DNA of 10,168 bases from Bacteroidota bacterium (GCA_003696875.1 RFHL01000838.1:1-10168), one strand, 5' to 3'; shown: positions 1-7,586, counted from the first letter of the stretch. Notes: generated from the letters alone by a model not told the origin. A program made the numbers and translations.

Positions 1-210
1 GAATACTACATTGCGGGAGCAGGAGAAATTGAGGCCGACGAGTTGGAAGCCCGGGAAGTCGTGGTCAATGTGAGCGGGGCCGGTTCGGCCCGGGTGTATG
101 CCACCCGTGAGCTGGACGTGAGCATCGCCGGCGTAGGCTCAGTATATTACCGGGGGAATCCCGAGATTGCGCGCTCGATTGCCGGGCTAGGAGAGTTGAA
201 GGCGCTGTAG
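1..210 (+). CDS. GIN-domain (DUF2807) surface protein, C-terminal end only
   Basis: An open frame enters from the left edge and stops at TAG 208-210, leaving 69 C-terminal residues. They are built of short repeats around Gly-x-Gly turns (AGAGEI, SGAGSA, AGVGSV, AGLGEL) alternating with beta-prone stretches. This pattern is typical of the head GIN domain, also called DUF2807 or putative autotransporter adhesin, which is common in Bacteroidota and thought to form a right-handed beta-solenoid exposed in the envelope. The start and any signal peptide lie outside the window. The precise role is unknown for most members of the family, and the family call rests only on the repeat pattern. A terminator follows 26 bases after the stop, so it is probably not co-transcribed with the next gene. 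Confidence 0.8.
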   Translation, partial: EYYIAGAGEIEADELEAREVVVNVSGAGSARVYATRELDVSIAGVGSVYYRGNPEIARSIAGLGELKAL

Positions 211-233
211 CCCTCTACCTTGACATATCCGAT

Positions 234-262
234 GGAAGCCGCCCCCTGGGGCGGCTTCTTTG
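234..262 (+). terminator. Intrinsic terminator after the GIN-domain gene
   Basis: A perfect 10-base inverted repeat, AAGCCGCCCC at 236-245 and GGGGCGGCTT at 248-257, forms a GC-rich stem with a very short loop. It is followed by CTTCTTTG, a short T-rich stretch. It lies 26 bases past the stop of the upstream gene and well before the next start. The T tract is modest, but the stem is strong. Confidence 0.7.
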
Positions 263-363
263 CGTAGGCAGGGTAGGGAAGGAGCCACTTTATTTGTTTT
301 AGCAGGGGAAAGGTTGTGCCTGGGGCAAATCCGATTTGGATGCCTGCCGAGACCTTCTTTCCT

Positions 364-371
364 TGTCTTTG
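364..371 (+). promoter_or_regulatory. Possible -7 element (one mismatch) for the barrel protein gene
   Basis: TGTCTTTG differs by one base (A to G) from the Bacteroidota -7 consensus TAnnTTTG and ends 25 bases before the chosen ATG at 397. A TTTG at 335-338 could serve as the -33 element, but the spacing (25 bases between them) is longer than usual. It fits the 397 start better than an upstream ATG at 316, which would place this site inside the gene. Confidence 0.25.
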
Positions 372-396
372 CTCCATTCCTGAAACCCTGTTTGGT

Positions 397-1116
397 ATGA
401 TTGTTTCCCTGTTTCGAAATCGAATCTGGATTGTAGGTTTGCTCATAGGCTGGGGCCTGCTCCCGCAGGTGCAAGCCCAGCGGGCGGCCTTCCGGCCGCT
501 GCAGCACGAACTGGCCCTGCAATTGGGCTCCGCCAATCTGGAGCCCGCCTATCTGGGCCAGTATGCTGGCCTGCCCTTGTCACTCACCCCGGCCAATGGC
601 CTTCGCTATAAATATGCCCTGCACATGACCAGCCGCCTGCGGGCGGGGCTGCGCTACACCCAGGCTCGCTACGAAGCCGAGCCGGATGCCTTTAATATCT
701 ATCGCCCTGGGCAGCGCCGGGAAATGCTGCTACAGGCGGGATACGAAAAGGTCTGGTACCAGGGTATCCAGCGGTTTTTTGTAGGGGCCGACGCCCTCGT
801 GAGTCGCGGGCAAATGGAGGACCAGGGCAGCCCACTGGTGCTGCCGGATCGCTATCAGGCCCGCTATACCTATACCGGCTACGGCCTGGGGGCCGTCCTG
901 GGCTACAGCCTGTCACTGGGGCCGCGCCTGCTTCTCACCCTTGAGGCCATGCCTTTTTTTCAGCGCTACAACTATGGCAATACCAGCGCCCAGCCCGAGC
1001 CGGAGTTGCCGGGCTATGTGCGACCGGCCCAGCGCCTCGGGCTGGATGTGGCGGTGTACCTGGGCTTCCAGGGCGGCAAGCGGGCGAGTAAGAAGTGTGC
1101 CTGCCCGGGGATTTGA
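397..1116 (+). CDS. Secreted protein, probable outer-membrane beta-barrel
   Basis: This is a 239-residue protein that I cannot assign to a named family. An ATG at 316 is also in frame, but the start at 397 is preferred because it places a clean signal peptide at the N-terminus: Arg8 and Arg10, a hydrophobic core at residues 9-22 (RIWIVGLLIGWGLL), then PQVQA-Q with likely cleavage after Ala28. The mature part has many alternating hydrophobic/polar stretches rich in Tyr, Leu and Gly (for example around 66-92, 108-136, 154-172, 174-195 and 212-224). These look like transmembrane beta-strands joined by short turns, as in small outer-membrane barrels. It ends in a short tail containing Cys-Ala-Cys (233-235), not the classic aromatic C-terminal residue of a porin. 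It is transcribed toward glutamine synthetase and shares a terminator with it. The barrel call is inferred from pattern alone. Confidence 0.7.
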   Translation: MIVSLFRNRIWIVGLLIGWGLLPQVQAQRAAFRPLQHELALQLGSANLEPAYLGQYAGLPLSLTPANGLRYKYALHMTSRLRAGLRYTQARYEAEPDAFNIYRPGQRREMLLQAGYEKVWYQGIQRFFVGADALVSRGQMEDQGSPLVLPDRYQARYTYTGYGLGAVLGYSLSLGPRLLLTLEAMPFFQRYNYGNTSAQPEPELPGYVRPAQRLGLDVAVYLGFQGGKRASKKCACPGI

Positions 1117-1165
1117 TCCCGACACCCACCGGTCTGGAGGATGAATCAGAAGCCTCATGGCAACA

Positions 1166-1197
1166 AAAACGGCTGCCCCAATTGGGACAGCCGTTTT
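1166..1197. terminator. Bidirectional intrinsic terminator between convergent genes
   Basis: AAAACGGCTG at 1166-1175 pairs with CAGCCGTTTT at 1188-1197. After one C/A mismatch, CCC 1177-1179 pairs with GGG 1184-1186, closing an AATT loop. Reading plus, the stem ends in TTTT then CGC. Reading minus, it ends in TTTTTG. The signal therefore works in both directions and sits exactly between the stops of the barrel gene (1116) and glutamine synthetase (1216). Confidence 0.9.
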
Positions 1198-1215
1198 CGC
1201 ATGTGCTTGCTCTGT

Positions 1216-3396
1216 CTAGCGGATGAACAGCATCTCGCGGTACTTGGGCAGGGGCCAGTAGGCGTCCTTGACCACCATCTCCAGTTGGTCTACCTGGTTC
1301 CGGATCTGGTCTAGCACCGGTAGCACCTCCTCACCAAAGGTGATGGCTTGGGCCCGCAGGTCGGCAGCCGCCTCAGCCTTGGCGCGGGCACTCCCCAGCT
1401 CTTCGAGCAGGGTAAGAGTTTTGCCGATGCCGGCGGCAAGGTCGTCACGCAGCTTGCGCAGCGGGGCGAGGGTGCCGTCGTCCGTGGCGTTGGCGGGCAG
1501 GGTGCCCTGGATTTCGCGCAGATAATCGGTGGCTGCAGGTATGATCTTGGTCCGCGCCAGTTCCTCGGCGATGTCGGTCTCGATGGTAACCTTGGTCAGA
1601 TAGTTTTCCAGCTGTACCTCATGCCGGGCGTGGATTTCGGCCTCGGTGAAGAGACCCGTGGTGGTAAAGAGAGCCATGGCCTTTTCGTTGACCATGAAGT
1701 CAAGCGCCCGGGGCGTCTGCTTCACGTTGGAGAGGCCGCGGCGGGCGGCTTCATCGGCCCATTCCTGGCTATAGCCGTCCCCTTCGAAGCGAATGGCCTT
1801 GCTCTCCACGATGTATTCGCGGATAATGTCCAGAACCGCCGCTTCCAGTTTGCGGCCGCGGTTGATCTTTCGCTCTACTTTGTGATGGAAATCCTTCAGC
1901 TGCTCGGCTACGATCACATTGAGGATCGTCATAGGGTTGGAGCTGTTGGCGGAGGAGCCGACGGCACGGAACTCAAACTTGTTGCCCGTAAAGGCAAAGG
2001 GGGAGGTCCGGTTACGGTCCGTATTGTCGAGCAGCAGCTCGGGGATCTCGGCGATGCCGAGGTGCATCAGGTCGCTCACGTGCTCGTTCTTCTTGCGCCG
2101 GGGCGGATTCTCAATGTCGTCGAGGATCTTGCTCAGACGGCTGCCGATGAAGACCGAGATGATGGCGGGCGGGGCTTCGTTGGCACCGAGGCGATGGTCG
2201 TTGCCGGCCGAGGCGATCGAGGCGCGCATCAGGTCGGCATGCTCGTAGACGGCGCGGATTACGGTGGTGAAAAAGGCCAGGAACATGAGGTTCTCCTCCG
2301 GGTTTTGACCCGGGGCGAGGAGGTTCTTGCCCGTATCGGTACTCATCGACCAGTTGTTGTGCTTGCCCGAGCCGTTGATGCCGGCAAAGGGTTTTTCGTG
2401 CAGCAGGGCGGCGAGGTGGTGCTTGCGCGCTACCCGGTCGATGAGGTCCATGACCATCAGACCGTGGTCGATGGCAACGTTGAGGCCTTCAAACTGCGGG
2501 GCACACTCAAACTGCCCGGGGGCAACCTCATTGTGGCGGGTGCGAAGGGGGATGCCCAACTTATGGGCTTCTTGTTCCAGCTCGTTCATGAAGGCAAAGG
2601 CCCGCTCGGGTATGGCCCCGAAGTAGTGGTCGTCGAGCTGCTGTCCCCGCGCCGAGGCGGCGCCAAAGACGGTGCGGCCGGTCAGGATCAGGTCGGGACG
2701 CAGGTCAAAGAGGGCCCGGTCAATGAGGAAATATTCTTGCTCCAGGCCAAGGGTCGCCACGACGCGGCTCACTTCCGGATCAAAGAGCTTGGCTACAGCG
2801 GTGGCGGCTTTGTCCAGCATGCTGATGGACTTCAGCAGGGGGATCTTGTAGTCGAGGGCTTCGCCGGTGTAGGAGACAAAGATGGTCGGGATACAGAGGG
2901 TCTTCCCGTAGGTGGTCTCGAAGATGAAGATGGGCGAAGAACAATCCCAGGCGGTGTAGCCGCGAGCCTCGAAGGTGCGGCGCAGGCCGCCGGAGGGGAA
3001 GGAAGAGGCGTCGGGCTCTTGCTGGCTCAGTTCGTCACCGGAAAATTTGTCGATGGGCTCATCGCCGGAGAGTTCCAGGAAGGAGTCGTGCTTCTCGGCC
3101 GTACGGCCGGTGAGGGGCTGGAACCAGTGGGTGAAGTGGGTCACGCCTTTGTCCATGGCCCAGGCCTTGATGGAGTTGGCCACCGGTCCGGCGATGCCCT
3201 TGTCCAGGGTTTTGCCCTTTTCAATGGTTTCTTTCAGCGCCAGGTAGGTCTCCTTGGCAAGGTAATGTTTCATCACCTTTTTGGTGAAGACATGCTGGGC
3301 ATAGATTTCGCTCGGTCGACGGGACTGATCGGTAGGAGGCACGGGTGGCCGGCTTTGCAGAAGCCTGAGGGCTTGATAACGGGCATTCATGGGCAT
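1216..3396 (-). CDS. glnN: Glutamine synthetase type III
   Basis: The 726-residue length matches the type III family (about 700-730 residues), well above types I and II. The cytoplasmic enzyme forms glutamine from glutamate, ammonia and ATP and is the main glutamine synthetase of many Bacteroidota. The N-terminal part (about 60-180) has the family signature THFTHWFQPLTG at 86-97. The catalytic part includes LGLEQEYFLID (216-226), the metal/substrate region HNEVAPGQFECAPQ (288-301), the glutamate-binding-like NGSGKHNNWS (341-350), AGNDHRLGANEAPP (397-410), and NRTSPFAFTGNKFEFR followed by GSSANSSNP (462-488). The tail ends in WPLPKYREML, also typical. No key motif is missing. Two starts are possible: ATG at 3396 or the ATG two codons later at 3390, whose product begins MNARYQAL. 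Neither has a clear ribosome site. The whole reverse strand is also nearly open, but that is a codon-use shadow. Confidence 0.97.
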   Translation of the reverse strand: MPMNARYQALRLLQSRPPVPPTDQSRRPSEIYAQHVFTKKVMKHYLAKETYLALKETIEKGKTLDKGIAGPVANSIKAWAMDKGVTHFTHWFQPLTGRTAEKHDSFLELSGDEPIDKFSGDELSQQEPDASSFPSGGLRRTFEARGYTAWDCSSPIFIFETTYGKTLCIPTIFVSYTGEALDYKIPLLKSISMLDKAATAVAKLFDPEVSRVVATLGLEQEYFLIDRALFDLRPDLILTGRTVFGAASARGQQLDDHYFGAIPERAFAFMNELEQEAHKLGIPLRTRHNEVAPGQFECAPQFEGLNVAIDHGLMVMDLIDRVARKHHLAALLHEKPFAGINGSGKHNNWSMSTDTGKNLLAPGQNPEENLMFLAFFTTVIRAVYEHADLMRASIASAGNDHRLGANEAPPAIISVFIGSRLSKILDDIENPPRRKKNEHVSDLMHLGIAEIPELLLDNTDRNRTSPFAFTGNKFEFRAVGSSANSSNPMTILNVIVAEQLKDFHHKVERKINRGRKLEAAVLDIIREYIVESKAIRFEGDGYSQEWADEAARRGLSNVKQTPRALDFMVNEKAMALFTTTGLFTEAEIHARHEVQLENYLTKVTIETDIAEELARTKIIPAATDYLREIQGTLPANATDDGTLAPLRKLRDDLAAGIGKTLTLLEELGSARAKAEAAADLRAQAITFGEEVLPVLDQIRNQVDQLEMVVKDAYWPLPKYREMLFIR

Positions 3397-3490
3397 GGAT
3401 ACATTTTGCGGTAATCGGAAAAAGGGTAGATCCGCGAGTAGGGAGATCAGAGCGTTACTAGCTGGGGGATAGTCGGTCGATTGATGTTGG

Positions 3491-3503
3491 GGGCATCATG
3501 CCC
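3491..3503. repeat. Inverted repeat GGGCAT-C-ATGCCC upstream of glutamine synthetase
   Basis: Perfect 6-base arms flank a single central base. The site lies about 95 bases upstream of the glnN start, within a 209-base gap. It falls just downstream of a one-mismatch -7-like box, TGCCTTFG-type pattern read on the minus strand at 3520-3513 (T, G, C, C, T, T, T, G). That would place it near the transcription start, where an operator could act. This is inference from position only. It has no T tract and is unlikely to be a terminator. Confidence 0.35.
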
Positions 3504-3542
3504 GAATGAAGTCAAAGGCAATGGGTACACCTCCGTTTAGGT

Positions 3543-3554
3543 ATAGGAACCTAT
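3543..3554. repeat. Inverted repeat ATAGG-AA-CCTAT in the glnN upstream region
   Basis: Five-base arms flank AA. The element lies about 150 bases upstream of glnN, on the far side of the one-mismatch -7-like box from the GGGCAT repeat. A regulator-binding site is possible, but short inverted repeats of this size also arise by chance. Confidence 0.25.
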
Positions 3555-3592
3555 CACCCGTACGGTGGCGGGTGGGGTAAAAGGAAGGGGGC

Positions 3593-3606
3593 AGCGCCAG
3601 AGCGCT
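3593..3606 (-). terminator. Weak hairpin at the end of the F420-reductase-like gene
   Basis: AGCGC at 3593-3597 pairs with GCGCT at 3602-3606, giving a 5-bp stem with a 4-base loop that overlaps the last base of the stop codon. On the minus strand it is followed by a pyrimidine-rich stretch with one TTTT about 11 bases further on. A functional terminator is uncertain. Confidence 0.25.
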
Positions 3607-4241
3607 TAGTCCCGGGTAAGGAGTTTGAAGGCAATATCGTCACCCATCCCCTGGGTAAAGGCGAGGCGCACCAGCATAAGGGCCATAGGCTCCAGCAAGC
3701 GGGCGTTTTCAAGCGCGCCGCAGTCAATCGGGATGAAGCCGGTGGCTTCGATCAGCTTGGCGACGGCTGACTTGGCGTCGGCATCATCGCCACAATAGAA
3801 CATGCTGCCATCGCTGGGCCCAAAGAAGGGGCCATGCTCCATTTGACGGGCGGTGGCGGTATTAAAGGCCTTGACGACCCGGGCTTCGGGCACCATGCGC
3901 TGAATCTGCTCAGCGGCGCTCGTGGTGTGCCCCAGGGCAAGTTCTACCTTTTCCCCAAAAATAAAAGGGTTGGTACAGTCGATGATGATCTTGCCTCGGA
4001 GAGAGTCGGTGTTGCGGAGAGTCTCCTCGACGGCTTTATAGGGGATGGCAAGAATGATGATCTCGCCAAAGTGTATGGCATTGGCAATGGTCCCCCCTTG
4101 GGCATAGTGCTCCATCTGTCCGGCGAGGGCTGTCGCCTTTTCCAGGGATCGGGACCCAATCATGACCCGGTACCCTTTGCGAGTCAGTGACTTGCACAGT
4201 GCTGCACCTACGTTTCCGGTGCCGATGATGCCTAGTTTCAT
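3606..4241 (-). CDS. NADPH-dependent F420 reductase-like oxidoreductase
   Basis: This 211-residue cytoplasmic protein starts at an ATG with the Rossmann dinucleotide-binding loop GTGNVG at 7-12. The second strand ends in GSRS (29-32), where Arg usually indicates preference for NADP over NAD. Later features match the COG2085 / F420-dependent NADP oxidoreductase family (PF03807): ILAIPYKAVEE (63-73), IIIDCTNP (85-92), VVKAFNT (122-128), the GDDADAK segment (151-157), and the signature DCGALENARLLEPMA (173-187). The length is normal for the family. Members related to F420 chemistry are called NpdG, but many bacterial homologues in organisms without F420 have unknown substrates, so no substrate is proposed. 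It is separated from both neighbours by about 210 bases and is probably a single-gene unit. A 5-bp hairpin overlaps its stop. Confidence 0.9.
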   Translation of the reverse strand: MKLGIIGTGNVGAALCKSLTRKGYRVMIGSRSLEKATALAGQMEHYAQGGTIANAIHFGEIIILAIPYKAVEETLRNTDSLRGKIIIDCTNPFIFGEKVELALGHTTSAAEQIQRMVPEARVVKAFNTATARQMEHGPFFGPSDGSMFYCGDDADAKSAVAKLIEATGFIPIDCGALENARLLEPMALMLVRLAFTQGMGDDIAFKLLTRD

Positions 4242-4452
4242 GAGAATTGCCTGATGCCAGTGGGGAAGAAGATATAAAGAGAGTAGGTCTTTGCGAAGGA
4301 GCGGGGGTGCGTAGAAGAAGTGCCGAGCCCAGCGGTACTTAGGGGCTGATGGAAGTTGCCGTTTCGGCTCTAAAGATAACCGCTTTTTCGAATTTTACGC
4401 CAAAGAAGTAAGGGTAAGTTCAAAAAGAATACCGCTGAGGCAAGGATGCCCT

Positions 4453-5118
4453 TTAGGAAAGGGGAAAAAGCTCATCTTCGTCCTCAAAGCCCTCGGCAAT
4501 CCCTACTCTTTGGCCTATGTATTCGTTCTTGATCATCTCATCGGTCATGAAATCGGCGACGGCTTCGGCCGATACCTGATTCATGGCCCGGCTGGGGTAG
4601 TAGTTGGCCCGGACCAGCAGGTTGCTTCTTTTGGGGCCGGAGGTCATGAAGGCTGGGCAAACGATCGTCCAGTCCAGTCCACTCTCTTGCAGCGCATGGA
4701 ATACCCGGCGGTGGTCGAGAGAGAGATTTTGCAGGTTGGGCGGGAATCCGAGGCTGTCCATGATCAGCTCATGCTCGTTTTCCTGTAGGATGCCCGCTCC
4801 GGTCAGGGTCAGGATGCGCTTGAGGCCATGCTTTTTCATGGCGGCAATGATGTGGCCCATGCCGGTGGAGAGGAGCGTGATCGGACCCTTAAACTGCCGG
4901 ATGCCTATCACCGAGAGGACAATGTCGTGCCCCGGCATCGCCACATCTATCAGGGCCGGGTACAGGACATCCCCCTGAAACAACTTCAGGTTTTCATGTT
5001 CAAACGGATAATCCTCTACGTTGCGGGCGAAGGCAGTTACCTGATGACCTTTTTCCAGCGCATGGGTGACCAAAAGTTTTCCTACCCTCCCCGTAGAGCC
5101 TATAATCAAAATTTTCAT
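4453..5118 (-). CDS. NmrA-like NAD(P)-binding oxidoreductase (atypical SDR)
   Basis: This 221-residue cytoplasmic protein begins MKILIIGSTGRVG. The loop GSTGRVG (7-13) is the GxxGxxG cofactor site of extended or atypical short-chain dehydrogenases, and Arg32 after the second strand (FARN) suggests NADP. Gln-Gly-Asp-Val at 48-51, LTLTGAG at 103-109, and SGLDWTIVCPAFMT (146-159) are typical of the NAD(P)H-binding / NmrA-like group that includes biliverdin reductase B. The YxxxK catalytic pair of classical SDRs is absent, as expected for this group. The substrate is unknown. The C-terminus is acidic (EGFEDEDEL). It is divergent from pgpH, with starts 150 bases apart. It differs in family from the neighbouring F420-reductase-like gene, and the 211-base gap argues against an operon. 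Confidence 0.9.
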   Translation of the reverse strand: MKILIIGSTGRVGKLLVTHALEKGHQVTAFARNVEDYPFEHENLKLFQGDVLYPALIDVAMPGHDIVLSVIGIRQFKGPITLLSTGMGHIIAAMKKHGLKRILTLTGAGILQENEHELIMDSLGFPPNLQNLSLDHRRVFHALQESGLDWTIVCPAFMTSGPKRSNLLVRANYYPSRAMNQVSAEAVADFMTDEMIKNEYIGQRVGIAEGFEDEDELFPLS

Positions 5119-5256
5119 ATACTGCGCAGAATAAGGCCGTAAATAAGGAAAAAGCCCCCATAAAAACCAGTATTGCCAGCTGGATCATATATAGATGCGG
5201 GGCCTGATCGGCTTGGAGGAGAAAAACAGGTCTATCGAGAATCTTTTATCTTTCGT

Positions 5257-5264
5257 TATCTTTG
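5257..5264 (+). promoter_or_regulatory. -7 promoter element TATCTTTG of pgpH
   Basis: This is an exact match to the Bacteroidota sigma-A -7 consensus TAnnTTTG. Its last base is only 4 bases before the ATG at 5269. Since transcription normally starts a few bases past this element, the mRNA should begin at or next to the ATG and be leaderless. A near copy, TATCTTTC, sits 10 bases upstream at 5247-5254. No clear -33 TTTG is visible. The element decides the start: an in-frame ATG at 5173 would place the promoter inside the gene. Confidence 0.6.
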
Positions 5265-5268
5265 GCAG

Positions 5269-7536
5269 ATGAAAAGATGGTATCGGATATTGCCCGGGAG
5301 AAAGCTGCGCAGCAGTCGTTACCTGATCCGCATTGGGATTCTGGCGGCCTTTGTGCTCCTGATGACCCTGATGATGCCCCGGAGTTTTCGGCTGGGCTAC
5401 GAGTATGAGGTTGGCAAACCCTGGCAGGGTAAGACGCTGGAAGCGCCTTTTGATTTTGCCATTTATAAGCTTCCCGACAGCGTCGCGCGGGAGCGCGAGT
5501 GGGTGGGACGGCAGGTCAAGGACATCTACCTGATTGATACATTGGTCCCCGCCAACACGGAGGCCCGGCTGATCGACCGTATCGACGGTCTGAGCCGTCG
5601 CCTGCAGGCTTACCGGCAGGCGCGTCAGGAGGGTGACAGCGCCCGCATGCGGCAATTGGAGACCAACTTTTTTGCCCGCAATTATCCGGGCCTGCCCCTC
5701 CGGCAGTTGGAAGCGATGGATATCGAGGGAATGGATCTGCTCAAAAGCCGCAGCCTGGAATTGCTGGCGGCCATCTATGACCGGGGCTATCTGGCTACAT
5801 CGCGTCCCGACACCCTGGACAATTTTATCTCGCTGCGGGTCGCCCCCGGCAAGGAGCGGTACACCCCCTTGCCGGCCCTGCTGGCCGGCCGGGAGCAGGT
5901 GGAGCGCTTTGTCGAGCAGCGCGGCCACAATCCCGACCACATCGAGACCATCCTGCTCAAGCGATGGCTGGAGCTGGAGCTGCGCCCCAACCTGATCTAT
6001 AGCGCCCGCCTCACCCGGGAGGCCCGGCAGCGGCAGATGAGCCTGGTTTCGCCCATCTATGGCAAGATCGAAAAAGGAACCCTCATCATCTCCAAGGACG
6101 AGATCGTGGATCGCCGTACGGCGGCGGTTCTGGCATCGCTGGTCCGGGAGCAGGAGCAGCGCTATGGCAGCGAAAACCGGGTGTTGCTCTTCCTGAGTCA
6201 GCTGATCGTGATCCTCCTGATCACAGGCATCTTGCTGAATTATCTCCGGATGAGCCGGCCCCGGATCTACTTCAATAACACCAAGCTGGCGTTGATCTTC
6301 AGCACCTTTTTGCTGACCGTGGGTGCCATGGTGGTGGCTACCAAGCTCACCGACGTAGCCGTCAAGCTCACGGACATCCTCGGCCCCAATGTGAACCTGT
6401 CGTACATCTACCTCGCCCCGGCCTGTATTGTCCCGATCTTTATCAGCAACTTCTTTGAGTTCCGGACGGGATTTTTGTGCAACCTCCTGCTCGCCCTGTT
6501 TGGGGCGGTGCTGATCCAGCAGGGGCTGGAGTTTGCCTTCGTGCAGATCATTGCCGGGACAGTAGCCGTCTACTCCATGCGTCGGCTGCGGGAGAGAGAG
6601 CGCTTTTTTTATACTCTGGGCTATATTTTCCTGGCTTATTCCCTCGCCTACATTGCCTTCAATCTGGTGAGCAAAGGCAGCTTTTCCGGGATTTCCTACC
6701 ACACCCTGCTGCTTTTTGCGATCAATGTGGCCATCACCGTCATCGCCTACAACCTGATTTACCTCTTCGAGCGGGTCTTTGGGGTAACCTCTGACCTCAC
6801 CTATCTGGAGCTATTGGATACCAACCATCCCCTGCTGCAGGATCTGGCCCGCAAGGCTCCGGGTACCTTTCAGCATAGCCTACAGGTCGCCAACATCGCC
6901 GAGGCGACGATCAAGGAGATCGGCGGCAATCCCCTGCTGATTCACGTCGGAGCGCTGTACCACGACATTGGCAAGACCCTGAACCCGCGCTTTTTCATTG
7001 AAAATGTGGGGAAAGACGGGGGCGAAAACCCACATGAGACGGTGAGCTGTGAGCAAAGTGCCGAGATCATCATCGGACACGTGCGGCATGGGGTGGAATT
7101 GGCCAACAAATACCACCTCCCTCAAGAGATCATTCAGTTCATCGAGACCCACCATGGCACCACCCGGGTGGAGTATTTTTACCGGCAGTACCTGAGTGAG
7201 AATCAGTGTGCCGAGCCTACCGATGAGGAGCTCTTCCGCTACCCTGGGCCCATGCCATTTTCCAAGGAAACGGCCGTCCTGATGATTGCCGACTCGATAG
7301 AGGCGGCCTCGCGTTCACTCAAGAATCCCACCCCGGAGAAGCTCCGGGATCTGGTGGACAGCATCATCGATTTCAAGATTCAGGACAATCAGTTGGAAAA
7401 CTCTCCTCTGACCTTTAAGGATATTGCCACCATCCGCAAGGTGGTCAATAAGCAGCTGATCAGCATCTACCACGGCCGTATCGAGTACCCCAAGGCGCCG
7501 CCAGTGGCGCCGGCAGTGCCGAATCCCCCACCCTGA
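5269..7536 (+). CDS. pgpH: 7TM-HD cyclic-di-AMP phosphodiesterase, PgpH family
   Basis: A 755-residue inner-membrane protein. In studied members the HD domain cleaves cyclic di-AMP to pApA, which affects potassium and osmotic control, and ligand sensing is thought to occur outside the membrane. A basic N-terminus leads into a first membrane helix (about 19-36). An extracytoplasmic region of about 260 residues (40-300) corresponds to the 7TMR-HDED domain. Seven hydrophobic segments follow between about 304 and 500, then the cytoplasmic HD domain (about 515-740). The metal ligands are all present: His536 (FQHSLQ), His565-Asp566 (HDIGKT), His604 (GHVRHG), His628-His629 (ETHHGT) and Asp675 (IADSIEAASR). 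Catalysis should therefore be intact. The tail is rich in Pro, Ala and Val (740-755). The start at 5269 is chosen over an in-frame ATG at 5173 because an exact -7 element lies just before it. Cyclic di-AMP specificity is inferred from the family. Confidence 0.95.
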   Translation: MKRWYRILPGRKLRSSRYLIRIGILAAFVLLMTLMMPRSFRLGYEYEVGKPWQGKTLEAPFDFAIYKLPDSVAREREWVGRQVKDIYLIDTLVPANTEARLIDRIDGLSRRLQAYRQARQEGDSARMRQLETNFFARNYPGLPLRQLEAMDIEGMDLLKSRSLELLAAIYDRGYLATSRPDTLDNFISLRVAPGKERYTPLPALLAGREQVERFVEQRGHNPDHIETILLKRWLELELRPNLIYSARLTREARQRQMSLVSPIYGKIEKGTLIISKDEIVDRRTAAVLASLVREQEQRYGSENRVLLFLSQLIVILLITGILLNYLRMSRPRIYFNNTKLALIFSTFLLTVGAMVVATKLTDVAVKLTDILGPNVNLSYIYLAPACIVPIFISNFFEFRTGFLCNLLLALFGAVLIQQGLEFAFVQIIAGTVAVYSMRRLRERERFFYTLGYIFLAYSLAYIAFNLVSKGSFSGISYHTLLLFAINVAITVIAYNLIYLFERVFGVTSDLTYLELLDTNHPLLQDLARKAPGTFQHSLQVANIAEATIKEIGGNPLLIHVGALYHDIGKTLNPRFFIENVGKDGGENPHETVSCEQSAEIIIGHVRHGVELANKYHLPQEIIQFIETHHGTTRVEYFYRQYLSENQCAEPTDEELFRYPGPMPFSKETAVLMIADSIEAASRSLKNPTPEKLRDLVDSIIDFKIQDNQLENSPLTFKDIATIRKVVNKQLISIYHGRIEYPKAPPVAPAVPNPPP

Positions 7537-7556
7537 AGGAGGATAGACCAGGGGGG

Positions 7557-7579
7557 AAAAAGGCTGGAAAATATCCAGC
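7557..7579 (-). terminator. Intrinsic-terminator-like signal facing the minus strand
   Basis: GCTGGA at 7563-7568 and TCCAGC at 7574-7579 form a 6-bp stem with a 5-base loop. AAAAA at 7557-7561 sits one base before it, so on the minus strand the hairpin is followed by C and then TTTTT. On the plus strand no T tract follows. It lies 21 bases after pgpH and just before the phoH promoter, although both neighbouring genes are on the plus strand. It would act on antisense transcripts running toward pgpH. Confidence 0.45.
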
Positions 7580-7586
7580 ATCCGTC

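Noticed and set aside
316..396. A 27-residue N-terminal extension of the barrel protein
   Set aside because: Starting at 397 places a typical signal peptide at the N-terminus, and a promoter-like box lies inside the extension.
1141..1314. A 57-codon plus-strand frame preceded by GGAGG and containing CPNW and CLLC
   Set aside because: The GGAGG touches the ATG with no spacer. The frame runs through the bidirectional terminator and then antisense into glutamine synthetase; the cysteines are probably chance.
1348..3414. A 688-codon open frame on the plus strand, antisense to glutamine synthetase
   Set aside because: The minus strand encodes a full-length glutamine synthetase with all motifs. 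The antisense frame has no recognisable domain, and GC-rich codon use explains the lack of stops.
4242..4452. The 211-base gap between the two oxidoreductase genes
   Set aside because: Only weak hairpins (for example GCCG-TTT-CGGC at 4358-4368 and GGCA-AGGA-TGCC at 4439-4450) were seen. No small gene, convincing promoter or RNA gene could be supported.
3606..5118. The two small oxidoreductases as one operon or redox module
   Set aside because: They belong to different families, are separated by 211 bases, and no shared pathway can be inferred.
5000..5188. A 62-codon minus-strand frame starting with a hydrophobic stretch (MIQLAILVFMGAFSLF)
   Set aside because: It could pass for a small membrane protein, but it overlaps the first 119 bases of the NmrA-like gene in another frame, and the part inside that gene looks like a shadow.
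5185..6702. A 505-codon open frame antisense to pgpH
   Set aside because: Same reason: pgpH is clearly the real gene, and the antisense translation is rich in Gln, His, Asp and Gly with no family features.
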